NCBI RefSeq assembly: GCF_020379485.1
Contig: NW_026014750.1
Coordinates: forward strand, 1-64,000
Reading direction: 5' to 3'
From: Brassica napus
Lineage: Eukaryota; Streptophyta; Magnoliopsida; Brassicales; Brassicaceae
DNA: 64,000 nt
Shown here: positions 24,607 to 36,699 of the stretch, piece by piece
Position numbering within the stretch: the stretch's first letter is position 1
How the letters are laid out: each line of letters opens with the position of its first letter
Notes under the pieces: generated by a model
The model's database searches: none
Seen by the model: only the letters and a program-made list of their open reading frames with translations
What the model was told of the DNA's origin: nothing
Position numbers and translations under genes: made by a program

Positions 24607-25650
24607 ATTGTCATTCGAAATTTAGGGTTTCACAATGTGATCATGTGGCCGCAAGTCAATCAAATAAAATCGGCCACAATCAAGTCTTATTACAATCATG
24701 TTTCAATCAATCTAATCGACCATGGTGCGGATCAAACATAGTAACAAATAGATCAGGCCACACGGCCATACAATTTTGTGATGCAAACAATTCAAGTTTG
24801 TAAAATCTATATGCTGGTCGATATTTAGAAACAAGACGAATGCAATTCAAATTCAGTTTCATAACTTATGCAAACAACCTTAGCCAATTCGATTTCTTAT
24901 TTATGAAATTAGGGTTTTGATTTAAACAATGCTAGGAGTTGATTTTAGCAATATGTGATCAAGGTTTCAAGGCCTTTAGGATTCAAATTCAAGATTCAGA
25001 TTATACAATCAATCTATCAATCCTATAACCTCAGATCATCAATCAAACAATCAAAACAAGAACCATTAAAATCAAACTCAAGTTTCTAGGGTTTAGGGTT
25101 TCGATTCTAATATTAGGGTTTCATAACTTTAGATTAGAAACAAATAAACAATCAAACATGTTCTAGTTGGAATCGATTCAATTGCTAGTTATGAGATTGT
25201 TGTTTTTAGGTTATACCGATTTTAGGGTTTGATCAAGATCATAGAATTCCATAATAATGGATTAGGGTTTTAGGGTTTGATCATAACGTTCTCAGATTAA
25301 CGGTATACCTTAGTCTTTGTAGGGTTGAGCCGGACCCCCTAGGGAGAACGGATGGACCTCGGATGCAAGACGGATGCTGTCTGATCGCTGATCATCCGGG
25401 AACGTTCGCCGGCTGCACTCGTCTGCGAGCTGAAGCTGATTGTCGTCTGGTGCGAGCTGGTTAATCACGAACATGAGCTGGCTGAGGACGTCAGGACACG
25501 AGCAGGGAACGCCAAGGAGTTGAGCTGATCATCGAGGTCTGAGACGGACAGGAAACGCCTTAGGGTTTAGGGTGGTCACCGGCTGAGTTAGGGATTTTAG
25601 GGATTTTAGGTTTTTAGCTTAGATTGCAGAGAACAATCGTGCTGATAACA
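24607..25650 (-). promoter_or_regulatory. Copia #2 leader rich in telobox motifs
   Basis: About 1 kb between the 5' LTR and gag. On the minus strand it has at least nine AAACCCTAA-like teloboxes (tttagggttt / attagggttt on + at about 24625, 24908, 25087, 25124, 25222, 25262, 25563). A GC-richer stretch of repeated gctgatc/gagctg words lies at 25340-25540. No ORF. Confidence 0.7.
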
Positions 25651-25986
25651 TGTTGTAATTGGAAGGTTAAATACTGAATATTTCTGTGTTATTATTTCAT
25701 AATATGAGGTTCCTTATATAAGGATTACAAGAAGAGAAAAATAGAAATAGTACAAATCATAATCTTACTAGATTTAGGATAACTACTAAATACATAAATG
25801 GAAAGATTACATCTACTAGGAAAAGGAAAATGATTTCTTTTTCTCTAAGCTTGTGGCCGCCTCTCTGTCTCCTCTAGGATATGCGGCTGCTCTCTCTCTT
25901 CTCTCTAGGGTTTCGGTTATCTCTCTTGGCATGGGCCGGTTTATGGACCGGGCCGGTTATGGACATTCATTACTTGATTTATAACA

Positions 25987-27300
25987 AATTCGATTCAGAA
26001 ATCGAATTAAAGCCACATGCTTTATTATGCTCTATACCCAAAAGGGTTACTCAAACTGTTCACACGGAATCAACAAGACAACAACCACCATGTACTAAAT
26101 TGGGTTTGGTGAATCAGCACATACATTTTGGCTATGATACAAAATGCTAAGCCTCGGCATAATATTCGTAACCTGAAATCCGAACCGAACCCGAACCGAA
26201 ATACCTGATCCGTATCCGGTCCGAAATGTAAAAAATATCCGAATAAATCTTGTAAGGTGGTACAAAACATATCTGAACCCGAAGTGTTATTAACCGAACC
26301 CGAACGGGTAACCCGAAAAACCAAAAAATCGAAAAATCCGAAAAGATATTCGAAGAAACCGATCCGAATGTCCAAAATAATATACAATATAATTATATGA
26401 AACATGAATATATACTTCAAATGTTCAATTTCATATTTATTTTGATATGTTATCTAACAATAAGTATTTAAAATTTAAATAACTACATTAAATACTTAAT
26501 TATATATAAATAAATATATATTTCTTATGTTTTACTTTTAAATTTTAGATTTTATTTCGGGTCTATCCGAACCGATCCGATATAACCCGAATCCGAATGA
26601 TATATGATTACTTTATGGGTTCTATGATGTGATACAAAATCGACCTGAACCCGATGTGTTATATCTGAACCCGACCCGTACTTGCAAATTTACTAGAATG
26701 AGACCTAAGAGGTGTTATAAAGAGAACCGAAATCCGAAAAACCCGATCCAAACGCCAACGGGTACCCGAACGCCTAGGCCTACAAAATACCAAAAACGAA
26801 TTAGATGGGCTAAGATATGTCAACACTAGTTAAAAGTGGTTAACACATCATCACTTGAATTATTTATTTATGGCGTTTAACACTCAAGTATAAATATCTA
26901 TTAGACTTTTCCAAGTCAAACAGTCAACCACTTGTGCCGCGTTTAATCCTCAAACCTTTTTTATATTTGTTATTTTTTTTTAAATAAAGATCTTATATAA
27001 TAAATATGGTCAGTTATAAATATGGTGCGGAATTAGTTATAAATATTTTGATTATAAATATGATTAGTTATAAATATGGCAAGCGAATTAATTACGGATA
27101 AAAAATATTTTAAAAATGATAGGTTATAAATATAGTAAGCGAATTAATTAAAAAATTCAAGTTAGATAATGAAATTCTCTTGTAAATAATTCTATAAATT
27201 ATAGGTAGAATCATAGTAGAGATTCAGTTTTAATAGTTTAGATATATAATTTATTTATATGCATAGCAAACGGGAAAATGTGAGTACGACACATAAAACA
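25987..27300. repeat. Intergenic: CCGAACC-rich repeat and AT-rich DNA
   Basis: 26150-26370 and 26560-26780 are full of ccgaaccgaacccgaa words on either side of an AT-rich core, likely an old dispersed repeat of unknown class. At about 27010-27140 a 14-base word, agttataaatatgg, occurs about five times with drift. The end of the interval is the upstream region of the glycine-rich-protein gene. No gene seen. Confidence 0.5.
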
Positions 27301-27314
27301 AAACAAAAAACACG

Positions 27315-27811
27315 ATGATGGGCTTGAGAAGAACACCGTTGGTTTTATACATTCTCTTCATCTTTCATCTTCATCACGATTTCACTTCCGTTAGCTCACG
27401 GTCTTCCTCACTTGATACGAACAAAGAGAGTCTTCATCTAAATGAGTCAAAACCAGTTGTTGATGTGTTTGAAGGAAAGGCTCGAGAGTTAGCTTTCGTT
27501 ATCAAACGAAGAGGCAGTGGAAAAGCTGGTGGAGGCGGCGGTAGCAGCACGAGTGGAGGAGATGGGGGCAGCAGTGGTAGCAGCACGAGTGGAGGAGGTG
27601 GTCTGGTGGTGGCGGCGATAGCAGCGTGGGAGGAGGAGGTGTAAGCGGTCGAAGCTGGTCAAACGGCGGAGGACGTTTTGGTTCGAGTTATGCTGGTCGC
27701 AACGGTACTCGTGGATTGCATCGTTCAAGCGGCAGCCAGAATATTCGAAGGGCAGTATGTGCGGCCGGTTGGTTGGGTTTATCAATTTTAGTCAGTTTAA
27801 TATTGGCTTAG
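27315..27811 (+). pseudogene. Small secreted glycine-rich protein, frameshifted
   Basis: The first frame (27315-27644, 109 codons) starts MMGLRRTPLVLYILFIFHLH, a signal peptide, then a conserved FEGKARELAFVIKR block and a Gly/Ser-rich run before it derails into LVVAAIAAWEEEV. A second frame ending at 27811 continues the Gly-rich part and has the conserved end LHRSSGSQNIRRAVCAAGW plus a hydrophobic tail. The break is near 27600, in ggaggtggtctggtgg. The gene at 38805 is a relative. The layout resembles Arabidopsis At1g07135, which sits next to RanBP1a there (from memory). Function unknown. The frameshift is shared by the copy at 58741. Confidence 0.75.
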
Positions 27812-28293
27812 AAAGATTTATGTATTGGTTCACCATTTTAATTTGGATATGTGTTGAAGTCCGGTCTGGTTTGGTCCGAGATTAATGGTCTTTTTTTTTG
27901 TCATCGATTGGAGCTAATGGTCTTTTTTTGTTTGTCATCAATTGGGGCTAATGGTCAGTTGTTGTGTTTCGGTTGTTTACTATGCTGTATGCACGGTTTG
28001 TAAAGTGTAAACTAGATCTTGATCTATTTTTTCAATTTATATACATAGATATTTATTTTAGATCATCGGTGGTATACATTTTTAACGTTAATCATATATA
28101 TAAATATTTATATAACTATTTCAAATAAAATAATTTCATAGTTTATATGTTATAATTAATCAATTGTTTAAGATCGTTACATGCATTTTTCACTTCTTAT
28201 TATATATTTATCTTATTGTGTTTGCATTTAGTTACTGAAAAATTTAATATATGCATAAAAAAATATATCTGAAAATTGTTTTGTGTTTAATCT
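27812..28293. repeat. 3' flank with a short tandem repeat
   Basis: Two copies of a 32-34-base unit beginning taatggtcttttttt...tcatcgattgg at 27883 and 27915, with a third start at 27949. Otherwise AT-rich DNA without genes. Confidence 0.6.
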
Positions 28294-29360
28294 ATACTAA
28301 ATTCTGACCCACCGTCCTTCAAAGCTGAATTTTTTTTTAGCAATATTTTTTACGTTTATTCATTTTAGATAATATATTATTGTATATACAAAATTTTAAG
28401 ATATGTAAATTTTTTTATACATGTATTATATAGTTTGCGAATATTAAGCTGTTCTGTCATCATATTATATTTTTAACATAAATATTTATATTTATGAAAA
28501 TAAATTTATGAATTTAATATAATTTATCATTTTTAGTTCAATATAAAAGTTTATTTTAACATGATTTATTATTATTATTATAAAATATATAAAAATAAAA
28601 TAGAATTTTTATTTTTCATTTTATAAACGATAACTATAAGTAAAATAGAATTGATCATATTTAGTTCAATATAATAATATTCTATTTAAAATTAAACTAT
28701 ATCATTATTAAAGTAGTTACAAAGATTTTATATTATTAGCTTTAGTGAATATATGGAACTTACCAACATAATTTCTAGTTTTATTTCTAAATTTGAAATT
28801 TATATATGGAAGTTAAATTAAATTGGACCTACATAATAGAGAAGAAATGTTTGGAGATACTGTTAAGAACAACAAAAAATATTTTTAAAAGAGAAACTAT
28901 AATATATTGTACATACAAACTAATTTTGTAGTAAATATTTTTATTTGAAACAGAAAAGATATTTCTTTCTAACAAAATCTTTTAAAATCTTTATCAAATG
29001 TATTTTGAAAATTAATCAATTTAAATTGTTATTATCATTAGAATAAAATTAAAATATTTATATGATTTAATTTTTGTTCATCAATCAAAAATAAATTTAA
29101 TTTGAAATTCTAATTATATTTTATGATAATTAAAATTAAAGTTAATTAATTTTCGAAAATAAATTGTATCCTGATTCTGAAAATATTTTCTTAGAATTAT
29201 CTTAAACAATATTTATTTGTATTTTAAATAAAAGATAAAGATATTAAAAGATATGATGATTAAGTTATGTAAAACTTGATAAAATTTATAGAGAAGGGTC
29301 CATACAAAAAAAAAAATCACACATGAACAAAATCATGACTTCTGTTTTAATATATAAGAT
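28294..29360. repeat. AT-rich dispersed repeat, possible non-autonomous element
   Basis: Starts tactaaattctgacccaccg and ends gttttaatatataagat, a similar layout to 19305-19910. Over 80% A+T by eye and no gene. Class uncertain. Confidence 0.35.
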
Positions 29361-29488
29361 TATATTCAGTAAGTATATTTGTGAAATTTCGTAAAGCTGA
29401 AATTAAACATTCTGAACACCAAGGCTTTGACTATACGTACCATATGTCACATTTAGAGTAAATAATTAAGGAGAAAAATTAATTCATA

Positions 29489-29735
29489 CTTCCTCCGTTC
29501 TTAAATATAAGATGTTCTAAGTAAAACACGTTTATTAAAAAAATTACTTTTTATCTAAAAAGTATTATTAAAATTATAAATTAAAACTATTCAACCAATT
29601 ACAAAATAGAACTATTAAATTTGATTGGGTATACAGATTTTGATAAAGTTAAAGCTATCTAGAAATACGAAAAATATCTTACATATTGAAACATAAAATT
29701 TCTTTTAAACATCTTATATTCTGGAACGGATGGAG
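29489..29735. mobile_element. Stowaway-like MITE, 247 bp
   Basis: Terminal inverted repeats cttcctccgttcttaaatat and its near complement (atattctggaacggatggag), flanked by TA on both sides. The ctccctccgt-type end is characteristic of Stowaway (Tc1/mariner) MITEs. Duplicated at 60915-61161. Confidence 0.8.
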
Positions 29736-31026
29736 TATTATTTACTGAAAATTTTAATTTTATTTTATTTCCTTTTGTTACTGGTCAAATAAAGTAAAAT
29801 ACATACAGAAATTTACTATATCTCAAACAATAGTAAATATAATTATCATCTCTCCATTTTTATTTAGTTTGCCATTATATATTAATTAAAATTTCAACCA
29901 TACATGTCACATGTTTACGTACAGATTTCCAATGTATTTGTGAAAAATGTTTTAAAATAAGGATCATTTAAGTTTCTACGTAAAGAATAAAAAGGAACAT
30001 ATATTAAACAAATTGCTTATTTGTGAACTAGCCATGTTTTTAATACAAATTAGGTGAATGTCATTGATTTTGACATAATATAATTTTTGACATTTATGCC
30101 TTAAAGGGTTCGGTTATGTCTTTTTTCTTTGTAGGTATCAGGTAATTGTGTTGGAGTGAATAACGTGGCCAATAGAATATAAGGTCAAGAACACTTTAAA
30201 ACTATTCTAAATAAAAGAAAGAGGAACCATCCACGTATATTTTTGTTGACTACATACATATGCATGAGTGTTTTATTCCATATCAACGAAGTAGTATAAG
30301 ATTATAATTCCACCTACAACTCATTAATACTAAACATATCCAAATCTCAATCTTACCACGTCCATTAAGCCCTAAATTCTAATCAGTTTACCATAAATCC
30401 AAATATAAACCATAAACTCAAATATAAACCAAACATCCATATAGAATGGAATACAAAAAATAACATAGCACATATTAGTGAATTTATGGAATGTTTATGA
30501 TTGCACAAAAAAAGTTAATGTTGACCCTAACCATACTCTCTCATCTTATAAATACTAAATTCTAAACTCTAATCACTAAACTCTTACCTAAATATAAACC
30601 CTAAACCCAAATATAAATCCTAAACCCAAATAGAATAGAACAAAATGCATAGTATAGTACATATTGGTGAACAAAATACCACTTTCTTTGTTAATCATCA
30701 AATGGAACGATACACGATAGGGGCACTATCAAACCTCAACCATACCTTCCAAATACTAAACCCTAAATCTTAATCACTAAACCCTAAACCCAAGTATAAA
30801 CCCTAAACCCAAATAGAATGGAACAAAATACATAGTATAGTACATATTGGTGAACAAAATAACACTTTTTTATTAATAAGTATAGTAACATACTATTTCA
30901 CATTACATAACATGAATAAAACATTCATAATACATATTGTTTTACATTTCTATTCCATACGCATAAAATAGTATATAATACAAAGTTATAAAAACTGTTC
31001 ATCTTCTCCGATCGATTCAAGAACAT

Positions 31027-31239
31027 TCACAGCAAAAAAGATATGTGTAACTGACGACATCCATGGGAATAGTACATGTAACCGCCTCGTAAACCGAAGA
31101 GATTAAGGCGATTGAAGAAAGAGTTGACGAACCTCGCGGCGGTGCCGTTTACGTTGTCGGCGACTCCATAGATTTCAGATGCGCAAAGCTTTCCGTCAAT
31201 AGCCAAGCAAGTCATTGCAGATGGGCATCTCCTAGGCAA
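31027..31239 (-). CDS. Small unrecognised ORF inside the long-TIR element
   Basis: 70 codons beginning MPRRCPSAMTCLAIDGKLCA and including VNGTAARFVNSFFNRLNLF. I do not recognise it. Its base composition is much richer in G+C than its surroundings, which hints at a captured host gene fragment rather than chance. The frame stays open somewhat upstream without a Met. An identical copy lies at 62453-62665. Confidence 0.3.
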   Translation of the reverse strand: MPRRCPSAMTCLAIDGKLCASEIYGVADNVNGTAARFVNSFFNRLNLFGLRGGYMYYSHGCRQLHISFLL

Positions 31240-31940
31240 ATCTACTCCAAAAATGGTTTTGGTGGTTACCGTGGATCAAAAATGGGGAAGAAACAACTCA
31301 GTATGTGATTCTCCAAAGGCCACGATGTATGTGTGTTAGGTAAGTATTATTATTTTAGTTTTTTTGTTTACACGTTTTACCGGTTGTGTAAGAGGGCACA
31401 TTAGTATTATTATATAAAAGATGCATGGTGTATTGGTGTATTAAGTAAAATAGCTACTCTGCCAATTACCGTTTTTTTCGTTGTTATAGGCTCCAATTTC
31501 TCTTAAACAAACGGTAAGTGATATGGAGAGTGTTGTAATGTGGGATGACGTAAAAAAAAAAAAAAAAAGAGTGTTGTAATGTGGGATTTGACTGCACACT
31601 GCACACATGATGTATAATGTAATTAATCAAACTATACACTATGACAATTTTTGTCCTAATATACTTCAAAATATATAAAGGGGAATTAGGCTGTATAACC
31701 ATCAAACAAATTATAATTCATTATATGACAAAAAGACCTAGCTTGCAAATATGTATTGTGTCTTTTGTATAATAATGCCATTATACCCTTGTATACAACC
31801 GGTGAAACCTGCACAAAGAAAACAAAATTTAACTAATAATTTGTAACTGTAAAAGTAAAACGTGGTCTTTCATTACTCACACATCTTTTTGAATTGAATT
31901 TCTTCTCACCAAAAGAACAATCAATTATTCAAAAGAAGAG

Positions 31941-32250
31941 ACAACGATGAAGTCATAGACGGTGAGCACACACAACAACTCTTTCATTTCTTTTCATTTT
32001 TTTCTTAAATCAATTGATTCTCACAATCATGCTTTTGTTTTCATACTCTGTTTTTGTTTCTAATTTTGTTTTACAGATCCAGTGGTGAAGAACATACAAC
32101 GATGAAAGCGTAGACGGTGAGCACATAACAACTCTTTCATTTTTTTTTCCATTTTTTTTCTTAAATCAATTGATTCTCACAATCATGCTTTTTTTCCATA
32201 CTCTGTTTTCGTTTCTTTTTTTGTTTTACAGACCCAGTGGTGAAGAACAG
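31941..32250 (+). repeat. 155-bp tandem duplication with intron-like units
   Basis: Two copies start at acaacgatgaa (31941 and 32096). Each holds gacggtgagcac (donor-like), a pyrimidine-rich stretch with aaatcaattgattctcac (branch-site-like), and ttttacag followed by a(t/c)ccagtggtgaagaac. It looks like a duplicated small exon plus intron. Repeated at 63367-63676. Confidence 0.7.
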
Positions 32251-33892
32251 CGACGGCGAGTCGGTAAAAGCATCGTCGTGTCGTGAAAAAGAGAGGAGAT
32301 GAAGACGATCTCTATATGGTGGTGAAGAATAATGACGGTGAACGAAATGTATGTGTATCAGCCTGTCTAAAAAATAAGAATTGAAGAAGATGAACTCGCC
32401 GTCTATACTGTATTCGGTGAAATGAATAGTATAGTATATATTCTTAAGTATAGCTACCTATGTACGGTTACCATACTATTTGAGACATATTTCTATACTA
32501 CTCCCTAAAATGTAATAATATGTCATGTTTTTAAATTTGACAGGTCTCTTCTTTGTCATTTTGTGTGATTGATTGTAATATGAAATTCTTTTTTCGAGTG
32601 TTGGACAAATTTGATTATTTGGAACATTCGTTTACTATACTACTTAGACTATATGGAATATAAGATATGCATCATGCTAACCAAGTAAATGTGCTTTCAA
32701 GTGTTTAATATTGGAAAACAATTTATAGATTGTATTTGGGTTTATAGGTTCCGGCCTATGGTTTAGATTTACTAAGTAAAGGTTTGGGTATAGTAAACCA
32801 TATTATATACATTCTATTTGGGTTTATATTTCCTTGATTAGGGTTTAACTTAATCTATTTTTTAGGTTTAGGGTTTAGTAATTAGGATTTAGAGTTTAAA
32901 GTTTAGTATTAGTAGTTGGTAGTTGGGTTGAGATCAGTATTAACTTCTTACATGCAATCATAAACATTTCATCATTTCATCAGTTTGTACTATTCTATTT
33001 ATTGATTAGTGATTAGTTGATTGGGTTTAAAGATTAGTTGATTGTGTTTAGTTTATGTATGATTGTGATTGACATTGAAGCAAACATTACCACCTTCCAT
33101 GAAGGCATAGCCGTATCAACATTTGAGAAATATGGTATTTTGTTCCATTCTATTTGGGTTTAGGGTTTATACTTGGGTTTAGGGTTTAATGATTAAGATT
33201 TAGGGTTTAGTATTTGGAAGGTAGGGTTGAGGTTTGAGTTTAGTGACCCTATCATTATCGTTCCATTTCTCGATTAATAAATAGTGTTCTATTTTGTTCC
33301 CCAATATGTATTATACTATGTATTTTGTTCCATTCTATTTGGGTTTAGGATTTAGTAATTAGGATTTAGGGTTTAGTATTTGAAAAAAAATAAGTTGAGG
33401 TTTGGGTTTAGTGATAGCAGTTTAGGGTTTAGAAGTTGTGTGTTGGGTTAGAGCCCTACACTATTTAAAAGTTAGGCCTGGATTTAGTTTAATATTATAC
33501 TATTTTCATATTTTGATAATTGAGTTTAGGGTTGATAATTAAGGTTTATATTTGGGTTTAGTATTTTAAAGTTTGGTTTGTGTTTAGTATTTAAAAGTTG
33601 TGTATTGGCTTAATATGGAATGCATTCTTTATTGAAAAGTCTTATATTTTATCTATTCATTTTAGTGTCATTCAGTCACCTGATTATAGTTTATATTTGG
33701 ATTATGATTTATGATTCAATATTTACTAGTTGGGATAGTGTTTAGTATTTAAGGATTATGGATGTGGTTTTAGTCCTTCTGTACTACTTCGTGTGATATG
33801 GAATATAACATTCAGTACATACATATGTGGTCAATAAATATATAACGTGGATGTTTCTTTTTTCTCCACTCCTGACCATATATTATTTGTTA

Positions 33893-35782
33893 CTAGTGGT
33901 ATTCCGACGCTACGCGCCGGGTTCATATGTTTTGTTCGAGATCAAAATGACTTTTGAATAAATTGCTGCTATTGTTTGAATAAATTGCTTCTACTCGGAA
34001 ATATATAATGAATAGTCAGTTGGTTGGTAACAATATGGTTTGAATATTGGCGTCTGTTCCTACTTTATATTTTTCTTTCTTTGGAAACAGTTACGGCAGT
34101 TGTTTCTAATTGTTAATGGAGCAAGCTATGTGTTGATCACCCGTTTTGACTTTAGTTTGGGATACTTTGATTTGGGCTTTTGTTTCCAAGAGAGGTTGAG
34201 TTCTTGTGTTTGGTGTTTTTACTTTATGGAGATATGTTAGTGTTATGAGCAGTAATTGAATTTTGATTCATGTCCAGGTGCGAAAAAATTATGGATCCAC
34301 TATATATTATTTTGATGCGTTTGTAGCTAATAGTTATTCGAGGTATGAATTTTATTAAAAGAGGTGTTAAAGAAAACTGATGTGTACGACGTTAATACGT
34401 CTGTAGAGATTTTTATATGAAAGCAACAGATCTTCAAATCTGCATGTATATCAGTTTATGTTGTCTAGGTCTTTCTCGTGGCAGCTAGCTAAGGGGTTCT
34501 GTTGTTATGACGACTTATTATGAAATTTGATTTGCTTTGTAGACTGTGATTTGTTGGAGCATTATTTTGCTATGTTTCTAACAGGTCTCAGCTCTCGCTT
34601 TGTTTTGTTCAAATATAAATTGTTTGCTTAACTCTCGTTTTTCAGAGGAGAATAACAGCACGACGAAATTAATTTTTGAAGAGTTTTAACTTTTTAAAAA
34701 GAAAATACATGACAAAAATAGATGTTAATACATACTCCCTCCGTTTCATATTAAGTGTCGTTTTAGAGAATTTTTTTCGTTACAAAATAAGTGTCGTTTT
34801 CGATTTTCAATGCAAAATTTATTAATTTTATGCAAAATTTATTTTTCTATTGGTTGAAATATGGTTAGGTGTATAGGTAATAGTATTTTTTTTATAGGAA
34901 ATGTACAAAATTAATTGTTTCCTTAATCCGTGTGCCGAAACCTAAAACGACACTTATAATAAAACAGAGGGAGTATAATTTTATCCGCCGACTATTTTTA
35001 CATTCCACATTTTCCAACTTTTACAGGTCACAAATAGTAAATTAAAGAACTTCGTAAATAAAAAATATTTAAATGGGCCAAAAACATCAAATTACATAAT
35101 AGTTTTTTTTTGAAAAGGGGTTTTCATAAATTACATAATAGATTGTAACAAACAAATCCCCTAGACTATATTTGCGAAGTGATTTTGCCACATGTCTTTT
35201 CTACAATCAATTTCACAAAACAAATATGACATGACTACTGAAATTGATGACATGGCTTCCGGAAAAATATGACATGAATAATTTCATTTAATGTTGATTT
35301 ATATTTTGGCAAACTTATTAGAATATGGTAATAATTCATATATTACATTAAATATTGATATTTATTTTTGGTAAACTTTTTTTAAAATATGGTAATAGCT
35401 CATACATCATCTATAAAATAAATATATTCATATATAACATTTCAGATTTCGAAATACTATTATTTTGTATACTTATACAATTTGTATTACTAAAGTTTTC
35501 AAAAATTTCTACAATTTTTTTAAAATTTAAATATCTAATCGTAAGATTATTAGTCTTATATATCTACAAATTTTATAATATTGTTTAGGTTAAATATTTG
35601 ATAATTATACAATTTTATATTATTTTATTAGTTTTATACAAATTGATTTAATATATATCAAATATATATTAAATATTAGTAAGAAAATAGTAAAATCTAT
35701 AATATTTAATAAAATTTATTTTTAAATATAAGTTAGATTTAAAAAACATTTCACTGTACATGGTGCAGGAAAACACCTAGTT
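33893..35782. mobile_element. Putative non-autonomous repeat, possibly Helitron-like
   Basis: Begins ctagtggtattccgacgctacgcgcc and ends aaaacacctagtt, boundaries I associate with short Brassicaceae repeats. Very AT-rich, no gene, and interrupted by the MITE at 34735-34973. The class is an inference. Confidence 0.35.
34735..34973. mobile_element. Stowaway-like MITE, 239 bp
   Basis: Perfect-looking ends ctccctccgttt ... aaacagagggag, with tattaagtgtcgttttag inside, and TA on both sides (34733-34734, 34974-34975). A different subfamily from 29489-29735. Confidence 0.85.
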
Positions 35783-36699
35783 AGACTGTGATTTTCATTG
35801 AACTGACCGTGATTTTTTTTCAGCTATAGTATATTAGATGGGATTAAGTTATCTAATCCTATTAATATTATAAGAAAATTTAGAAAAAGATTCACTAAAA
35901 TGTGGTGTTCATATTTTCATATTCTTCGCAAGAAGATTGAGTCGGAGTAAAAGACAAACCTCTAGCATTCGCTCTGGATTAATTTTTATCATTTGCACGG
36001 AGGTCGAGACATGCACTGATACTACTTGCATTTTCTTAATTCTCTGATATTATGCTCCCAGAGCACGTGGATCCTGTGATGTTAAAACATTGATCAGTTT
36101 AATAAATAACAAATGTTTGTATGATCATATATACAATGAAAACATATTTACGTGTGTATATGCCTTCGAACAGGTTCACAAAAAAAAACAAAGAGGATGT
36201 CAAAAGTGACCATATGTAACCATTCGCATTGATAGGTACGATCAAGAAGCAAATGTAATAATTTATGCAAGACCTTTGCAATATTTCAATTCAGCACCAC
36301 TTCATTCCTTGTACAATCTTTGCCTTCACTCATGTCGTATTGATTGCTTTTTCAATAAGCTAAATGTATATAACCACAAAGTTTTTGCCAGTTTGACCTT
36401 CTCTGTGAACTCTTGGATAACTGGTTCAATTTTTTTTTGTATCATAAACCAGACCTTGAGAACATATTTGTTGAACCTTAGTGAACATACCTCTTTAACT
36501 TCTTATGAGATTTTGAACAAATGAATTAAGGATAATTAGAAGTCAAAATCTGAAGCATTGACACACTCTCAGATCTTATGCGGACAAAAATAAAGAAAAC
36601 CATTAATGAATCCAATGACCATAAAGCTATGATAAGTCAATTGACTAATCTTGCGCTCCAAATGAGTAAAAAAGAGACAGGATAAGCTAAACCTGTAGT
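35783..36699. other. Intergenic, no gene recognised
   Basis: AT-rich DNA. It may contain eroded 3' parts of the U-box-kinase pseudogene that lies just to the right on the minus strand, but I could not align any of it convincingly. Confidence 0.4.

Larger units (their letters stand above)
20021..25986 (-). mobile_element. Complete but defective Ty1/copia element #2
   Basis: 5966 bp with 336-bp LTRs at 20021-20356 (3') and 25651-25986 (5'), both TGTTGTAATTGG...GATTTATAACA on the + strand, flanked by the 5-bp TSD AATTC (20016-20020 and 25987-25991). Minus-strand order: 5' LTR, PBS variant (tgttatcagcacga, resembling the Met-tRNA type), long leader, frameshifted gag, collapsed pol, purine tract (ccaaggaggag), 3' LTR. 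The LTRs differ at roughly 20 positions (about 6%). The copy in unit 2 occupies 51447-57412. Confidence 0.94.
30178..33884. mobile_element. Long-inverted-repeat element with telomere-like arms
   Basis: The left arm (about 30178-30890) and right arm (about 33080-33884) are imperfect reverse complements. They share the outer part (catccacgtatat...acatacatatgc / complement at 33800-33860) and an inner part with ccctaaacccaaatagaatggaac and its complement near 33150 and 33330. The arms are rich in ccctaaaccc words. The interior (30900-33050) holds a small coding-like stretch and a tandem duplication. A long-TIR MULE or foldback element is likely; the exact ends and target duplication could not be fixed. 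The left part recurs at 61604-64000. Confidence 0.65.

Noticed and set aside
30560..33580. True interstitial telomere array
   Set aside because: The gggttta words are degenerate, interrupted by unrelated sequence and arranged as arms of an inverted repeat, not a head-to-tail array.
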